DNA of 50,489 nucleotides from SAR202 cluster bacterium (lineage in GTDB: Bacteria > Chloroflexota > Dehalococcoidia > Lucifugimonadales > UBA826), in NCBI GenBank assembly GCA_009392815.1, contig VFFS01000050.1, positions 1 to 50,489 of the forward strand. The letters are read 5' to 3'. Made by a program: the position numbers and the translations under genes. Each line of letters begins with the position of its first letter. Positions within the stretch are counted from its first letter, which is position 1. Shown here piece by piece: positions 33,657 to 41,899 of this stretch. The notes under the pieces are model-generated. The model did not search any database, was not told the origin of the DNA, and saw only the letters and a program-made list of their open reading frames with translations.

Positions 33657-34625
33657 TTACGATTCTTTACTCACTGCTTCAATTAAACCTTGGATGTATC
33701 CATTAGCGAAAGCCCGCCCTCGATGACCCCATTCTGTGTCTTGAAATGTATTTGGGACATGATCGTCAATAAAAAATCCATCAAAGTCGACTTCTTGGTA
33801 AATTTTCATGGCTTTATACATATCGACATAACCCGTGTTTACAAATTCCTCATGAAATTTAGGCACCTGGCCAGACACATTACGAAAGTGAACATAAAGA
33901 ATTTTTCTGCGCTCACCAAAATAACGAATCATTTCGTAAATGTTGTCGCCCTTCATCTCAGAAAATGTTCCTTGGCAAAATTCGATAGCGTTACAGGGTG
34001 ACTCAACAATACTTATTAATCGCTTGTAAGCTTCGAAGCTACGCAAAAGTTGAGGCACACCACCCAATTGCTCAACAGGAGGGTCACAAGGATGAATTCC
34101 TAACCTAATACCCTCTTCCTCAGCCACAGGAGTTATTATCTTTATCCAATATTCAAGATTTTCCCACATCTCCTCCTCACTGTAGATACGACCGTGAGTT
34201 AAAGGTGCTTTTTTTGACTCTTCATAATCAAAAGCAGTGGCAAGAGCCCCACACCTTATATGGCGTGGTTTTGTTCTCCAAACCATGGAGGGCATCCAAT
34301 TATAGCCAAATATTGGTATACCAGCCCTCGCGATATTCCGAACCGTGTATATCATGTTCTCAATCTGTTCGTCTCTCCGCGGTCCACCCAACATGATATG
34401 GTCATAGAAATGAGCAGGAACGTTTTCTATTGCTGCAAATTTAAGTCCAAACTGTTCCGCGCTGATCCGAAGTTTCACAAGATCAGTCAACTCCCAGCGC
34501 CCCCCCAAACTAGGAAAGGGAGCACCTCGGTTGAAATTCATGAGTATATCCGTAGCCCCGTACTGAGCCGCAAATCTAAAATACTCTGGAGTCGGTTGAT
34601 TAAATTGCCCGAAACCTACTCTCAT
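33657..34625 (-). CDS. Mannonate dehydratase-like (UxuA family) TIM-barrel enzyme
   Basis: A 322-residue protein of the xylose-isomerase-like/UxuA superfamily. In UxuA the reaction is dehydration of D-mannonate to 2-keto-3-deoxygluconate. Family segments are FAAIENVPAHFYDHIMLGG, IFGYNWMPSMVWRT, RLGIHPCDPPVEQLGGVPQL, NAIEFCQGTFSEMKGDNIYE, ILYVHFRNVSGQVPKFHEEF and DGFFIDDHVP, which hold metal ligands and the catalytic His/Cys. It is somewhat shorter than enterobacterial UxuA (about 394), and marine UxuA-like paralogues may have other sugar-acid substrates. A small SAP-like gene lies 19 bp upstream on the same strand. Confidence 0.83.
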   Translation of the reverse strand: MRVGFGQFNQPTPEYFRFAAQYGATDILMNFNRGAPFPSLGGRWELTDLVKLRISAEQFGLKFAAIENVPAHFYDHIMLGGPRRDEQIENMIYTVRNIARAGIPIFGYNWMPSMVWRTKPRHIRCGALATAFDYEESKKAPLTHGRIYSEEEMWENLEYWIKIITPVAEEEGIRLGIHPCDPPVEQLGGVPQLLRSFEAYKRLISIVESPCNAIEFCQGTFSEMKGDNIYEMIRYFGERRKILYVHFRNVSGQVPKFHEEFVNTGYVDMYKAMKIYQEVDFDGFFIDDHVPNTFQDTEWGHRGRAFANGYIQGLIEAVSKES

Positions 34626-34644
34626 ATCCTATTCCTTACCGAAT

Positions 34645-34860
34645 TTATGCTCCCTCAAATCCCAGAGCCTTAGCAGCTCTCCTTAAATCATCTGACTTCA
34701 GAGCACCGAGTATGTCGGAAGTTGAAGCTCCCCCAGTGTGGTGTTCCACAAGTCTTTCGATTCTTTGAGGTTTCGTCCCTGTAACAGGTAATCCGAGTTC
34801 ACGAAGTGCATGCGCCAAGTCGTCCGACCTACATTCGCCAAGAAGTTGTTCGATATTCAT
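34645..34860 (-). CDS. Tiny SAP-motif-like protein
   Basis: A 71-residue protein starting at ATG 34860; a longer in-frame reading to 34956 lacks a ribosome site and family-like sequence. Residues 1-35 (LLGECRSDDLAHALRELGL followed by TGTKPQRIERLVEH) match the SAP helix-extended loop-helix consensus for binding AT-rich nucleic acid. A second, shorter copy begins at SDILGALKSDDLRRAAKALG and ends at the C-terminus. So it holds one and a half SAP-like units and nothing else. It is co-directional with the UxuA-like gene. Confidence 0.6.
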   Translation of the reverse strand: MNIEQLLGECRSDDLAHALRELGLPVTGTKPQRIERLVEHHTGGASTSDILGALKSDDLRRAAKALGFEGA

Positions 34861-35069
34861 TTTTTTGCCCCCAATGCCTAGAAGCCGAAGGTATTTCAAC
34901 AAGAAAATATCCTCAGAAAATCTAGGGTTTCGTCCATTATACAGATAGAACAACATTGATATGTCAACCGGAACTTATATAAACAAATCACACATATGGA
35001 TTTACAAAAAAATAGTCCCGGACAAAACCAGCCTCATTTACATATAATGCGTGCATCAGGAGGAACACT

Positions 35070-36515
35070 ATGGGGAAGATTAGGGCAACGATAATCGATT
35101 CAGAAACTGGAACTACAATAAATTCAAAAGCTCAAGTAATCGATTCATCTGGCAATTATGTCCATCCTAAAAATTCCCTCCAAAAAGTTGGCCCTGGACA
35201 GCCATTTTTCTATACAGATGGGACTTTTGAAGTAGATGTGAGTCGAGGTGATACAAGAATCACAGTTGAAAGAGGCACGGAATACACACCACAAACAATT
35301 TTCGTTGACTCGCCTCCCAAGAGCAGTAAATCGATTGAAATTCAGATCTCACGCTGGAACGACTTACAGGAAAAGGGCTGGCATCCAGGAAATACTCACA
35401 TACATTACGATGAGAAGGAAAACAGACCCGACGAACGACTGCAACTAGACCCGCGGGTAGAGAATCTGAGAATGACTGCGGTCAGCGTGTTGAAAAGATG
35501 GGACCTTGATTATGCTACAAATAAGTACCCTATAGGATTCCTGAACGACTTCTCTTCCAATCATCACTATGTACAAAATGGGGAAGAAAGTCGTCATAAC
35601 CAAAAACCGTGGGAAATCGGCTATGGACACATTATGCTTCTAGACATACGAAACATGGTTGATCCACTAAGTCGGGGATTACTTATCGACTCATTTGAAC
35701 CTGATTATCCTCCACTTTCCTATGCTTGTGATGACGCACACAGGCAAGGTGGAACAGTTATTTGGTGCCATAATGGACAGGGTATGGAGGCGCCTGTGGC
35801 TGCGGCACTAGGCAAAATTGACGCCTTTAATTTATTTGACCCCTACTGGAACGACGCAGAATATGACATTTATTATCAAATGTTAAATGCGGGAATAAGA
35901 CTTCCAGCCTCCACAGGATCAGATTGGTATATATGCTCGTCGAACCGAGTCTATTCTTGGACCGGAAGCAAATTTGATTATGCTGAATGGCTCGATTCAT
36001 TCAAAAGAGGCCATACATTTATTACAAACGGTCCTTCGCTACAAATAAGTGTGGGTGACGGCCAACCAGGAGATGAAATCCAGATTAACAGTGGTGAAGT
36101 TATACCTGCTGAGGTTCAGTGGTCGTCACATTATCCCATCCAGAAAGTTGAAATAGTGAAAAACGGCAAGGTTGTTGGAAGGGACAAATATCCAAATGGA
36201 TCAACTTCAGGCCTATTCAAAACCGACTTGGAATTAGAATGTGACAGTTGGATTGCAGCGAGATTATTTAGCTCCTTTCGGGACAGTTATTTACAGCCCC
36301 AATTCGCTCACACAAGCCCCATATACATAAAAACAGGTTTGACCTCTGATGTAAAAACGGATGCAAGCCTAAAGTTCGTAACTCAAATAGATGAATCTTT
36401 AGATTGGGTCCGCCGCAAAGGGCGTTTCTATAGCGATTCCCAACGTCAAGAAATTGAAACCTTGTTTCTAGAGGCCCAAGATATATATAGAAAGCAAGCT
36501 CTAGAAACCAGCTGA
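35070..36515 (+). CDS. CehA/McbA-family PHP-type metallohydrolase
   Basis: A 481-residue protein of the PHP-like metal-dependent family that includes carbaryl hydrolases. An N-terminal beta domain (about 1-100) precedes the metal-binding segment WHPGNTHIHYDE, then SNHHYVQNGEE, GYGHIMLLDIRNM, GGTVIWCHNGQGMEAP, FNLFDPYWNDAEY and LPASTGSDWYI, which supply His/Asp ligands. A C-terminal immunoglobulin-like domain follows. No signal peptide is visible. AGGAGG lies upstream of the ATG. It would hydrolyse an ester, amide or phosphoester of unknown kind. It is a single gene between the UxuA-like unit (divergent) and DegV. Confidence 0.82.
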   Translation: MGKIRATIIDSETGTTINSKAQVIDSSGNYVHPKNSLQKVGPGQPFFYTDGTFEVDVSRGDTRITVERGTEYTPQTIFVDSPPKSSKSIEIQISRWNDLQEKGWHPGNTHIHYDEKENRPDERLQLDPRVENLRMTAVSVLKRWDLDYATNKYPIGFLNDFSSNHHYVQNGEESRHNQKPWEIGYGHIMLLDIRNMVDPLSRGLLIDSFEPDYPPLSYACDDAHRQGGTVIWCHNGQGMEAPVAAALGKIDAFNLFDPYWNDAEYDIYYQMLNAGIRLPASTGSDWYICSSNRVYSWTGSKFDYAEWLDSFKRGHTFITNGPSLQISVGDGQPGDEIQINSGEVIPAEVQWSSHYPIQKVEIVKNGKVVGRDKYPNGSTSGLFKTDLELECDSWIAARLFSSFRDSYLQPQFAHTSPIYIKTGLTSDVKTDASLKFVTQIDESLDWVRRKGRFYSDSQRQEIETLFLEAQDIYRKQALETS

Positions 36516-36569
36516 TAAAAAGTCATTTAACAATAAAATCGCTAGAGAATTAAACTAGGAGCAATCACC

Positions 36570-37412
36570 ATGACCGTGAGAGTAGTGACAGATAGCACAT
36601 CTGACTTATCCCCAGAACTTATATCGAAACACGGAATTGAGGTTGTCCCTTTAAATATCCATTTTGCAGATGACGTTTACAAAGATGGAAAGGAAATCAC
36701 AGCAGATCAGTTCTTTGACAAATTAATTAACGGACCTATTCATCCAACAACATCTCAACCTTCAATAGGAGAATTTGTAGACGTATATAGAAAAATCGCT
36801 GATAAAGGTGATCAGATAGTGTCTATTCACATATCACAAATACTCAGTGGAACCTACAACTCTGCGTTTCAGGCATCAAAAACTGTTGAGGGCGAAATCG
36901 ACGTGCACCTTATAGACAGTGAGCAAGTATCAATGTCACTTGGGTTGTCAGCAATAGCAGCAGCCCAAACGGCTAAACAGGGAGGGACTGTAGATGAGGT
37001 TATAGCAGCAGCTGAATCTGCAGCAAAAAGGTGTCGATTCGTAGCACTTTTCGACACATTGGAGTATCTGGCAAAAGGTGGACGTATTGGCAAAGCTCAG
37101 TCCTTACTTGGCGGGCTCTTGAAAATACGCCCTATCTTGACTGTAGAAAATGGTGAAATAGCCCCATTCAGCAAAGCGCGTTCTAGAAAATCTGGGTTAT
37201 CTAAGCTTCAACAGGCCATTAGATCTTTTGGAGATATCGAGGAACTATACGTTATGTACAGCACCGAGACAGATGATGCGGAGACAGTGGCCAAAAGTTT
37301 AGGTGATTTACTACCAAGCGGAAAGTCGCCCATGGTTATGAGAGTCGGGCCTGTCATAGGAACACATGCGGGGCCAGACCTCATAGGAGTGGGTTGTTTA
37401 ACTGCTGTCTAG
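36570..37412 (+). CDS. DegV-family fatty-acid-binding protein
   Basis: A 280-residue DegV (FakB-like) protein. It has the N-terminal VRVVTDSTSDLSPELI with the Thr/Ser pocket, the TTSQPSIGEFVDVY segment, HISQILSGTYNSAFQAS and YLAKGGRIGKAQSLLGGLL, which line the acyl chain and phosphate sites. In Firmicutes such proteins bind a fatty acid for phosphorylation by FakA; no FakA is in the window. Final residues GTHAGPDLIGVGCL are typical. The ribosome site TAGGAGCAATCACC precedes the ATG. An alpha/beta hydrolase follows closely on the same strand. Confidence 0.93.
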   Translation: MTVRVVTDSTSDLSPELISKHGIEVVPLNIHFADDVYKDGKEITADQFFDKLINGPIHPTTSQPSIGEFVDVYRKIADKGDQIVSIHISQILSGTYNSAFQASKTVEGEIDVHLIDSEQVSMSLGLSAIAAAQTAKQGGTVDEVIAAAESAAKRCRFVALFDTLEYLAKGGRIGKAQSLLGGLLKIRPILTVENGEIAPFSKARSRKSGLSKLQQAIRSFGDIEELYVMYSTETDDAETVAKSLGDLLPSGKSPMVMRVGPVIGTHAGPDLIGVGCLTAV

Positions 37413-37428
37413 GCTCGCAAGGAGAGAT

Positions 37429-38295
37429 TTGCTGAATTCTGAAATTGTACATACGCTTACACGAGACGATGTAACTCTGGCTGGAGCTCTTTTTTTACCA
37501 AAGACGAAAACTTCCACCAATATCTCTGCACTACTTTTCTTTCATGGTGACGGAGGTAATTTCTATAACCCCTTATATATACGAATGGGGGAAATGTTAT
37601 CTGAACACGGTATTACTTTTTTATCTGCCAACCGGCGTGGTCATGACACCATTTCCTCTACTGGCAACCCAGAAGTAAAAGGTGGATATGCTTTCGAATC
37701 AGTCTCCCATTCTCCATTAGATATAGGGGCTTGGATTAACTTTTTGAAGGCTAGAGGTCATCAGGACATAGCTATCGGAGGGCACAGTGGTGGAGCTGTA
37801 AGAGCCACATACACGCAATCAACTACGCACTTCGAAAACGTAAAAGCATTAATCCCTGTTTCACCCGGGGAGTACTACCATGCAGGTATAGCTAAATTGC
37901 ACGGTAAGAAGTTTGAAGAATCGTTCTCCCTCGCTGAGTTTCACATTGCCAACGGAAATCCCGATCACCTAATGCAGCCAGGAATACCTTGGGGGTCAAC
38001 ATGGACTGCAACCTCATTTATCGATTGTTTTAATAGAGATGATCGGTACCAGGTGAGCCAACACGCTTTGGAGATTCAAATACCAACTAGGTTCATTTTC
38101 GGAGAGTTAGAAACAACTATAGGTGGCCCTGAAGAACTACCGGTCTGTGGCTTGGCACGTCAAACGATCGAAAAACACATAGGCGAAAATCATCCTCAAC
38201 TATCCTTAAGTGTCATAGAGTCAGCGAACCACGGCTACGCTGGAAAAGAATTGAGTCTGTACGAAACCGTCCACAGCTTCATAAAGAGCATTTAG
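37429..38295 (+). CDS. Alpha/beta-hydrolase family protein
   Basis: A 288-residue serine hydrolase. The nucleophile elbow is GGHSGGAVRA with Ser120. The oxyanion region is LLFFHGDGGNFYNP and the catalytic His is in ESANHGYAG near the C-terminus. The start is TTG at 37429 (or CTG at 37432), placed by AAGGAG just upstream. It follows DegV by 16 bp on the same strand. It could be a lipase, esterase or lactone hydrolase acting on acyl compounds bound by DegV; the link is only positional. Confidence 0.82.
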   Translation: MLNSEIVHTLTRDDVTLAGALFLPKTKTSTNISALLFFHGDGGNFYNPLYIRMGEMLSEHGITFLSANRRGHDTISSTGNPEVKGGYAFESVSHSPLDIGAWINFLKARGHQDIAIGGHSGGAVRATYTQSTTHFENVKALIPVSPGEYYHAGIAKLHGKKFEESFSLAEFHIANGNPDHLMQPGIPWGSTWTATSFIDCFNRDDRYQVSQHALEIQIPTRFIFGELETTIGGPEELPVCGLARQTIEKHIGENHPQLSLSVIESANHGYAGKELSLYETVHSFIKSI

Positions 38296-38387
38296 ATGGA
38301 CCAATTATCAGTTTTTGTGCATGTAGTAAGATTCGGCTAAATGATCAATCAATTTATCCGAACGGTTTGTATCGCGGTGAGGTAAAT

Positions 38388-39557
38388 ATGAGTCTAAGAG
38401 GAAAGGCAGCTATTGTCGGAATTGGTGAAGTTCCAACAAGACGAGTTTACCCGGGTCGTTCCTTAATGGGCCTATGCGCTGAAGCAACGGCATTGGCGCT
38501 TAAAGACGCGGGATTAAAGAAAGAGGACATCGATGGTCTGGTAACCGATGGGGTTGCTGCCCCGCCACAGACTGCTGAATACATTGGAATTAAGCCTCAA
38601 TTTGCCACTGGCGTAGCAATGCAAGGTGCCAGTGGAGCAACCGCCACTATGGTAGCCGCAGCTGCAATAAATGGGGGTATATGCAACACTGTCCTAGTCG
38701 TGATGGGAAATTCCCGAGAAGAAGGTGAGCGCCAAGGAAGGATTGCCGGAAGAGGAGCACCTGGACCTAGTGTACGCTCCGAATGGGAAGAGCCATATGG
38801 AATGGCACCAGGCGCCAATACGGGTTATGGACTCATATACAGGCGCCATATGCATGAGTATGGCACGACAGAAGAACAAATGGCGAAAATGGCAGCCGAT
38901 CAAAGATTTAACGCACATGATAATCATAACGCCGTATTTAATGGACAACCAGCATCTAAAGAAGACGTCCTCAACTCTAGATATATCAACGAACCTTTAA
39001 AACTATTGGAATCAGTCATGCCATGTGATGGCGCTGCTGCTTTGATAATCACTTCTCCAGAGAGGGCTAAATCTATCTCTAAAAGACCTGCCTATATTTT
39101 AGGTGTGGGACTACAACAAGGAGAAGCAAACATATGGCAACGTGAGAAATTCACGGAAACTCCAGCCGTGGACTCCGCCAAAAGAGCTCTTGCTATGGCA
39201 GGGTATCAACCAAGCGATATAGAGTTTGCAGAATTTTATGATTGATACACCATACTCGCGGCCGTGTGCCTCGAAGACGCCGGGCTCGTAGAAAAAGGTG
39301 AGATAGGACCTTTTTATGAATCTACTGATACAACATACAAGGGTGAATTCCCCATAAACACCGACGGTGGACAATTATCTGGTGGGCAGCCAGGTCTAGC
39401 AGGAGGCTTTCGCCACGTTATCGAGGGAGCACGACAGGTAATGGAGAAGGCCGGAAGCAGACAAGTTCAGAAAGATGATTTGTGCTTGGTTAATGGTTGA
39501 GGTGGTACGGCGAGCGAAATGTGCTCGCTTGTCCTCGGGTCCGAGGAAACACTTTAA
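38388..39557 (+). CDS. Thiolase-fold protein read through two in-frame TGA codons (candidate two-selenocysteine enzyme)
   Basis: Read continuously, this frame encodes a full-length 389-residue thiolase-family protein: N-terminal GKAAIVGIGEVPTRRVYPG, the AMQGASGATAT region, LESVMPCDGAAALII, NTDGGQLSGGQPGLAGGFRH, and an ending in GGTASEMCSLVLGSEETL before TAA at 39555. Two TGA codons interrupt it, at residue 286 (Tyr-Asp-TGA-Tyr-Thr) and residue 371 (Asn-Gly-TGA-Gly-Gly). The first falls on the cysteine of the Asp-Cys-Phe/Tyr-Thr motif of SCP2-type thiolases, the second in the glycine-rich C-terminal loop. There is no frameshift anywhere. The thiolase nucleophile Cys is absent (Gly-Ala-Ser-Gly at 80-83). 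The ATG follows TGAGGT; a DUF35 partner gene follows. Selenocysteine is inferred; a pseudogene or base-call error cannot be excluded from the sequence alone. Confidence 0.75.
39246..39285 (+). promoter_or_regulatory. Candidate bacterial SECIS element after the first TGA
   Basis: Starting right after the TGA, the RNA can pair CGGC (39259-39262) with GCCG (39279-39282), then, past a bulged C at 39263, GT (39264-39265) with AC (39277-39278), leaving a loop that opens with G (39268). The 36 bases 39255-39290 contain 26 G or C, well above the flanking gene. Stem quality is moderate. Confidence 0.45.
39501..39532 (+). promoter_or_regulatory. Candidate bacterial SECIS element after the second TGA
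   Basis: GCGAGC (39510-39515) pairs perfectly with GCTCGC (39523-39528) around the seven-base loop GAAATGT. A G-T wobble, a bulged T (39530) and two further pairs (C39508-G39531, A39507-T39532) extend it. The loop starts 16 bases after the TGA and its first base is G, as in bacterial SECIS hairpins. Bases 39501-39546 contain 30 G or C of 46. Confidence 0.6.
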
Positions 39558-39569
39558 CCACACTGAAAT

Positions 39570-39599
39570 GGTGTCGATGACTTTTTTATCATCGACACC
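39570..39599. other. Perfect 11-bp hairpin between the thiolase-like gene and the DUF35 gene
   Basis: GGTGTCGATGA (39570-39580) and TCATCGACACC (39589-39599) are exact reverse complements around the loop CTTTTTTA. The T tract is in the loop and not after the stem, so it is not a classic intrinsic terminator. It may be an mRNA-stability or attenuating structure, or a protein-binding site. Confidence 0.7.
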
Positions 39600-39618
39600 T
39601 AAACACTAGGGCAGCTAA

Positions 39619-40047
39619 ATGACAGATACAAGTTCAGCATACGACAGGCCACTTCCAGTCCCAGTACATGAAGATTTATCTAAACCTTTTTGGGAAGCCA
39701 CAAAAAAGCACGAACTCATAATGCCCAAATGCAATTCATGTTCAAGTATCTTCTTTTATCCTAGAGAGGCTTGTCCAGAATGTACTTCTATGGATTTGGA
39801 TTGGACAGAAGTCTCTGGCCAAGGACGTGTGTACAGCTACACACACGTCCGGCAGGCAGTTCATCCTTATTTCCAATCAGAGAACGGCCATATATACGCA
39901 ATAATTGAACTTCTTGAAGGGCCAAAAATACCCTCGAACATTCTGGAATGCGAACCTGAAGACATCTTTGTGGATATGAATGTTGTCGCAACTTTTGAGG
40001 ACCTCAACGACGACTTTACTTTACTAAAATTCAAACCCGGACCTTAA
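39619..40047 (+). CDS. DUF35 zinc-ribbon/OB-fold protein, partner of the thiolase-like protein
   Basis: A 142-residue protein with an N-terminal helix, a rubredoxin-like zinc ribbon with four cysteines (PKCNSCSSIF and EACPECTSMD) and an OB-fold CoA-binding domain starting at WTEVSGQGRVYSYTHVRQAV. DUF35 proteins form complexes with thiolase-fold enzymes. In steroid side-chain degradation the pair (Ltp2 with the DUF35 part of ChsH2) works as an aldolase, and in archaea the protein bridges thiolase and HMG-CoA synthase. It follows the thiolase-like gene by 61 bp on the same strand, with a hairpin in the gap. Confidence 0.93.
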   Translation: MTDTSSAYDRPLPVPVHEDLSKPFWEATKKHELIMPKCNSCSSIFFYPREACPECTSMDLDWTEVSGQGRVYSYTHVRQAVHPYFQSENGHIYAIIELLEGPKIPSNILECEPEDIFVDMNVVATFEDLNDDFTLLKFKPGP

Positions 40048-40159
40048 ATCAGCTAGTGTTTCACCTGGTTTTCGACCAACGATAACCATTAACCTCTAAG
40101 TTAATAACCGACCTTCTTTATCCCTTTATAATCACACCTATCTTCTAAGGAGTCATCGT

Positions 40160-41836
40160 ATGACCCGTATATATGAAATATCTGACCAGCTGGTAGAAAA
40201 AATCGCCTCTATTCACCCTATCGCAGCAACATCTCTTGGTGTACCGGGATATGAAAAGGAGCTGGGAGATTTTTCGCCAGAAGGTATTTCTGAAAGCGCG
40301 AATCTTGCCCGAAACACACTGACTAAATTAAAAGATGTCCCTATTGAAGATGACGCTGATAGAAGAGCGAAAGAGGTGATGGAAGAGGATCTCAAGGCAG
40401 ATGTAGATTCATATGAGAGAGGGGAACCTTTTAGAAAATTAAACATACTATCTTCACCCTTACAGAATATAAGAATGGTGTTCGACTACATGCCACAGGA
40501 AAGTACGGAGGATTGGGAAAATATTGCCTCCCGACTTTCCAAAGTCCCAGATGCTTTGAATGGCTACAAACAAACACTCCGCCATGGTATTAATGAGAAT
40601 TTGGTGTCTACTAAAAGGCAAACAAGTGAATGCTCTAAGCAAGCTCTAACACATTCAGGCAGAACCCATTCAACTTCTTTTTTTACTGATCTTCTGGACT
40701 CCTTTAACCAGTCTAATATTTCGTCAGAGTCACTAGGGTCTGACATAAAAACTGGGGTGGAAAGCGCCATGACCGCTTTTGGTAACTTCAGCGAATTTTT
40801 GGCCTCAGAATATATAAGCCACGCTTCTTCACAAGATGGAGTTGGAGAGGAAAGATATGCCATATCCTCAAATGAATACAACGGAATCACACTCGATTTA
40901 CGAGAAACTTATGATTGGGGATGGGAACAACTTAGGTGGGTTGAATCTGAAATGCGAAAGACGGCAGAAAAAATACTCCCTGGATCCAATATTGAATCTG
41001 CGAAAGCTCTTTTGGAATCTGACTTAAATAGATCCATCGATGGGGTAGACGAATTCAGGAATTGGATGCAAGAACTTCAAGACAAAACTATCGAAGAGCT
41101 AAATGGAACGCACTTCGATATTCCTGACCCTGTTCGAAAAATTGAAGCTCTGATAGCTCCTCCAGGAGGAGCCCTTGCAATGTACTACACCCGTCCATCC
41201 GGAGATTTCAGTAGACCTGGCAGAACATGGTATCCAACCGGAGGGAAAACCCGATTTCCACTGTGGGGAGAAGTTTCTATTGCGTATCACGAAGGAGTCC
41301 CTGGACATCACTTCCAAATCGGCACATCAGTTTTTCTCGAAGAGACTTTGTCTAGATATCAAAGACAACTTGGAGGCACTTCTGGCTATATAGAGGGATG
41401 GGCTCTCTACGCAGAAAGATTGATGGGAGAATTGGGTTATTTAGAAAATCCCGACTATTATCTAGGCATGCTTCGGGCACAGGCTCTAAGATCGGTTAGG
41501 GTGATTATAGATATTGGAATGCATCTGAGCTTGGATATCCCAATGGACTCTGATTTCTATCCTGGATCAACATGGACTCCAGAGCTAGGTTTGCAGTTTA
41601 TACAGAATAGAAGCCACTTCCCAAAAGATTTTGTTGCGAGTGAAATTGACAGATACCTTGGAATTCCTGGACAGGCCATCAGTTATAAAGTCGGAGAGCG
41701 AGCCTGGCTGCAGGCGCGGGAAGAAGCTAAAGAAAGAGAAGGCTCTAATTTCAATCTAAAAGATTGGCACACTAAAGCTTTAAGCCTTGGTGGCATGGGA
41801 CTAGCTCAGATGAAGAGAGAACTTTCAAACATCTAA
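40160..41836 (+). CDS. DUF885-family putative metallopeptidase
   Basis: A 558-residue protein of the DUF885 family, mostly helical. The zinc-type motif is YHEGVPGHHFQ (His377, Glu378, His383/His384), followed by GTSGYIEGWALYAERLMGEL and a further acidic segment, as in M2/M3-like helical metallopeptidases. MARF-like signal sequence is absent, so it may be cytosolic. The predicted role is peptide hydrolysis in nutrient recycling. AAGGAG lies nine bases before the ATG. It converges with the two tRNA genes. Confidence 0.88.
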   Translation: MTRIYEISDQLVEKIASIHPIAATSLGVPGYEKELGDFSPEGISESANLARNTLTKLKDVPIEDDADRRAKEVMEEDLKADVDSYERGEPFRKLNILSSPLQNIRMVFDYMPQESTEDWENIASRLSKVPDALNGYKQTLRHGINENLVSTKRQTSECSKQALTHSGRTHSTSFFTDLLDSFNQSNISSESLGSDIKTGVESAMTAFGNFSEFLASEYISHASSQDGVGEERYAISSNEYNGITLDLRETYDWGWEQLRWVESEMRKTAEKILPGSNIESAKALLESDLNRSIDGVDEFRNWMQELQDKTIEELNGTHFDIPDPVRKIEALIAPPGGALAMYYTRPSGDFSRPGRTWYPTGGKTRFPLWGEVSIAYHEGVPGHHFQIGTSVFLEETLSRYQRQLGGTSGYIEGWALYAERLMGELGYLENPDYYLGMLRAQALRSVRVIIDIGMHLSLDIPMDSDFYPGSTWTPELGLQFIQNRSHFPKDFVASEIDRYLGIPGQAISYKVGERAWLQAREEAKEREGSNFNLKDWHTKALSLGGMGLAQMKRELSNI

Positions 41837-41899
41837 ACCCAATGCTCAATTTCTGGGAAGTTGCCCAACTTGTGCCAACAATTGGAAAAAATAAAAAAA

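Noticed and set aside
39264-39500. The downstream piece of the thiolase gene as a separate small protein
   Set aside because: It is in the same frame as the upstream part, starts with no ribosome site, and only makes sense as the continuation of the thiolase fold.
38388-39557. Genome-wide reassignment of TGA to Cys or Trp
   Set aside because: Several clear genes end in TGA at the expected place, including coupled stops such as gcvPA (2624-2626) and the CoA-transferase at 27786-27788.
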